From NCBI GenBank assembly GCA_001005265.1, contig CP011392.1, forward strand, positions 1-64,000: a stretch of DNA of 64,000 bases. Direction: 5' to 3'. Position 1 is the first letter of the stretch; every line of letters begins with the position of its first letter. Positions 61,797 through 64,000 of the stretch are shown here, in pieces. The stretch is from Dehalogenimonas sp. WBC-2 (GTDB taxonomy: Bacteria; Chloroflexota; Dehalococcoidia; Dehalococcoidales; Dehalococcoidaceae). The notes beneath the pieces are model-generated. The model had not been told where the DNA came from. It saw nothing but the letters and a program-made list of their open reading frames with translations, and ran no database searches. The translations under genes were made by a program, and so were the position numbers.

Positions 61797-63125
61797 CTAG
61801 ACAGTTTCCAACGCCTCACCCACTACGAATAACGACCCGGTGATACATACAAGACCGTTGTTTCCTGCCAGGTCCATTCCCAGTTGTATTGCTTTGCCGA
61901 CAGTTTCGACCCGGTGAACCGCCTTCCTGCGGCTTTCAAACGCGGCGCTCAATCGTTCGATATCCATTGACCGGGGATGACGGGCGCGGGTAATGACCAC
62001 CTCATCGAATTCGGGTATGAGTACCTCGACCATGCCGCCGATATCTTTATCGGCCGATGCCCCAATGACCAGGATGGCAGGGTGGGGACGGGTGGGCAGG
62101 TATGCCTTGATGGAAATAATGAGCTCACATGCGGCGGCGGGGTTGTGGGCTCCGTCCACGATCACCAGAGGGTGTTGCCGGACTATTTGAAAGCGTCCCG
62201 GCCATTCAGTGGCCGCTAAACCGTCCTCAATATTGTTTTTAGTAATATTAACACCCTGCTCAATAAGTGATTCCAGCGTTGCTACAGCTACCGCAGTGTT
62301 GATGCGCTGGTAGCTGCCCAGAAGCGGAAGTCGAATATTATAGCGGTTCAATCGTCCAGTGATAGAAAAAAATTGCCATTCGTCTTTGAAGTATGATGGC
62401 GATAATGATGCCATATGTGTCAGCCGCAACGGCGCGCCCCGGCGGCGGCAGGTATCCTCAATGACCTTTTCTACATCCCCGGCTTGCGGTGCGCTGACCA
62501 CCGGCACGCCGGGCTTAATAATTCCTGCCTTTTCAGCGGCAATCTCGGACAGGGTACTGCCTAAGACCTCGGTATGTTCCAGATTGATAGTGGTAATGAC
62601 GGCAATATCCGGAGTCACAACATTGGTGGCATCCAGCCGCCCGCCGAGACCGACCTCAATGACCTGCCATTCTACATTCTGCTCACTGAAGAACACGAAG
62701 GCCATGACGGTCATAATCTCAAAGGTGGTCAGTTCACCAAACCTGGCTTCGGCGTTAATGGCCGCCACCAGCGGTTTTAGCTTCAAAGCCACAGCGACGA
62801 ACTCAGCCTGAGTGATGTCGCGACCATTGACCCTAAAACGTTCAGTTGTCTCGATGAGATGCGGTGAGGTGTACAGACCAACTTTGAAACCTGATTGCCG
62901 TAATACGGAATAGACCATAGCGGCGGTGGAGCCCTTGCCCTTGCTGCCGGCGATATGGACGGTTCTGGTTTTCAGGTGGGGATTGCCAAGCTTTTCTAAG
63001 AGAAGGCAGACTCGCCGCAGGTCATAGCGCGATGGATCACGGGGACGGGCCACCGCCTCATAATCTACAAAGCCATAGAGCCACTCAAGGGCGACAAGGT
63101 ATTCCTGATCCGGTACCAAACTCAT
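61797..63125 (-). CDS. folC: folylpolyglutamate synthase / dihydrofolate synthase
   Basis: Adds glutamate to dihydropteroate and to folates. The 442-residue Mur-ligase-like protein has HIAGSKGKGSTAAMVYSVL (57-75), TSPHLIETTERF (86-97), DATNVVTPD and the C-terminal VDGAHNPAA. It overlaps the DUF2807 gene by 1 nt. Confidence 0.95.
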   Translation of the reverse strand: MSLVPDQEYLVALEWLYGFVDYEAVARPRDPSRYDLRRVCLLLEKLGNPHLKTRTVHIAGSKGKGSTAAMVYSVLRQSGFKVGLYTSPHLIETTERFRVNGRDITQAEFVAVALKLKPLVAAINAEARFGELTTFEIMTVMAFVFFSEQNVEWQVIEVGLGGRLDATNVVTPDIAVITTINLEHTEVLGSTLSEIAAEKAGIIKPGVPVVSAPQAGDVEKVIEDTCRRRGAPLRLTHMASLSPSYFKDEWQFFSITGRLNRYNIRLPLLGSYQRINTAVAVATLESLIEQGVNITKNNIEDGLAATEWPGRFQIVRQHPLVIVDGAHNPAAACELIISIKAYLPTRPHPAILVIGASADKDIGGMVEVLIPEFDEVVITRARHPRSMDIERLSAAFESRRKAVHRVETVGKAIQLGMDLAGNNGLVCITGSLFVVGEALETV

Positions 63126-63901
63126 TAGCCCTTGCTTATAGACGAGCCGCCGCTGACGTTAACCTCGCCTAGTGACGGGTTGCCGAAGTAGCGGAGAGAG
63201 GAGGCTCCGGATAGTTGGACATCCAGGCGACCATCGGAGTTAACTGAACCGGAGGTAGCGCCGGAGAAGTTGACCTTGACGTTGCCGCAGGTGAAGTCTT
63301 TAAGAGTGGCATGAGATGCTCCGGAGGCGGTAACATCAAGTGCATTGCCGCTGCCGGTGAGATCCACCGATGAAGCGCCGCTGACATTAAAGCGGGCATC
63401 GGCGCTGACTAGACCACCATTGATGTGGGATGCGCCGAAGACCTCCATATCAACATCACCGGATTTAACATTGGTTAAATCGATGCTGCTGGCGCCGGTG
63501 GCTTTGAGTGTAAGTGAATGAGTGAAGTTGAAGTTGCTGACAAGTCCCGACGAAGCGCCAGAAACCTCCAGACTGAAGAGATCCGGCATGGTTATCTGAG
63601 CTTTGAGAGAGGCGAAGGAATAGCTGCCCGCGCGTAGCTGTACTTTGAGGGTATCGCCGTTTTGTTGTAAATCAAGATATTCGAAAATGTTCTCATTGGT
63701 AGTGACGGCGACGCTGAAATCGTTTGACTTAATGATTTCAACATTAAACGAGGTGGCAACAATAATCCGGGTGAAGCCGGTAAAATCAAAGTTCTGTGTC
63801 TCTACCGGGCCTCGACCGACGATGCTGCCGATGGTGAAACACCCGGCTGCCGATACGGCTAGTGCCATTATAATTAACAGAGTAACTATTTTTTTGAACA
63901 T
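63125..63901 (-). CDS. DUF2807 (GIN-domain) lipoprotein
   Basis: A 258-residue exported protein with lipobox SAAGC (Cys21) and a beta-helix-like repeat of the DUF2807 type (SGASS, GASH, SGASSVDL and similar units spaced about 20 residues). Surface-located; function unknown. GGGGAG precedes the ATG. It heads the operon with folC. Confidence 0.9.
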   Translation of the reverse strand: MFKKIVTLLIIMALAVSAAGCFTIGSIVGRGPVETQNFDFTGFTRIIVATSFNVEIIKSNDFSVAVTTNENIFEYLDLQQNGDTLKVQLRAGSYSFASLKAQITMPDLFSLEVSGASSGLVSNFNFTHSLTLKATGASSIDLTNVKSGDVDMEVFGASHINGGLVSADARFNVSGASSVDLTGSGNALDVTASGASHATLKDFTCGNVKVNFSGATSGSVNSDGRLDVQLSGASSLRYFGNPSLGEVNVSGGSSISKG

Positions 63902-64000
63902 TTTTGTCTCCCCTAGCGTTCAATATAAATCAATAGCAATTAGAACACACCAGGCAAATCGGGAGTTTTGTACTGACCTTTTGAATAGTGTCATTCTTAC
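63902..64000. other. upstream region of the DUF2807-folC operon
   Basis: About 100 bp at the window edge, AT-rich, holding the promoter of the minus-strand operon; TTGCCT near 63960-63955 is a possible -35 but the -10 is unclear. Confidence 0.3.

Overview
The window looks like chromosomal DNA from an anaerobic, monoderm Chloroflexota bacterium of the class Dehalococcoidia, most likely a Dehalogenimonas relative. This is inferred from the gene set and the style of the proteins (DUF951, long-form HPF, RssA-type patatin, MetY-MetX-MetW next to CysK/NifS/IscU, ectABC, heliorhodopsin), not from an rRNA. No tRNA, rRNA, CRISPR array, phage block or reductive dehalogenase gene was recognised.

Layout. 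1-6460: dnaA, rpsT on the opposite strand, pyrF, a DUF951 protein, dinB, folP-folK and a patatin. 6461-7344 has no intact gene and holds a dead IS3 OrfA fragment. 7345-13544 is a seven-gene sulfur operon: an IscR/CymR-like Rrf2 regulator, metY, metX, metW, cysK, a cysteine desulfurase and an IscU scaffold. It is followed by a broken mnmA-like gene and small zinc-ribbon proteins among decayed DNA (13545-15735). 15736-23500: a heliorhodopsin, a TPR protein with a decayed partial copy, a periplasmic-binding-domain hybrid kinase, an amidohydrolase, thpR, carbonic anhydrase, and small genes co-transcribed with dnaE (23469-27131). 27990-30172 is ectABC. 30565-34840 is an ECF sigma/anti-sigma operon with four envelope proteins, two of which share a repeated four-helix membrane domain. 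35041-38702 is a MarR plus RND transporter pair. 38875-43203 holds radC, ogt, hpf, comF and small zinc-ribbon or lipoprotein genes. 43401-46689 is livHMGF without a binding protein, then queD and an OmpR-type two-component system. 49306-50817 is decayed (truncated exported ORF, IS3 OrfB fragment). 50818-53240: plsY, a PHP phosphatase and ymdB. 53347-57923 is a three-gene signalling module bounded by 81-bp direct repeats of the 3' end of dtd. 58366-63901: a leader RNA candidate before a SWIM protein, a flavoprotein, a peroxiredoxin with an in-frame UGA, folC and a DUF2807 lipoprotein.

The most notable results are: (1) a peroxiredoxin whose peroxidatic position is UGA, with a SECIS-like hairpin directly after it, so probably a selenoprotein; (2) a heliorhodopsin with its Schiff-base lysine in what appears to be a strict anaerobe; (3) a signalling module flanked by duplicated dtd 3' ends, like an integrated element but without a recombinase; (4) an unnamed four-helix repeat family under ECF sigma control; (5) five genes whose -10 box sits 6-7 nt from the start codon, which predicts leaderless mRNAs; (6) 11-bp tandem operators beside two-component genes.
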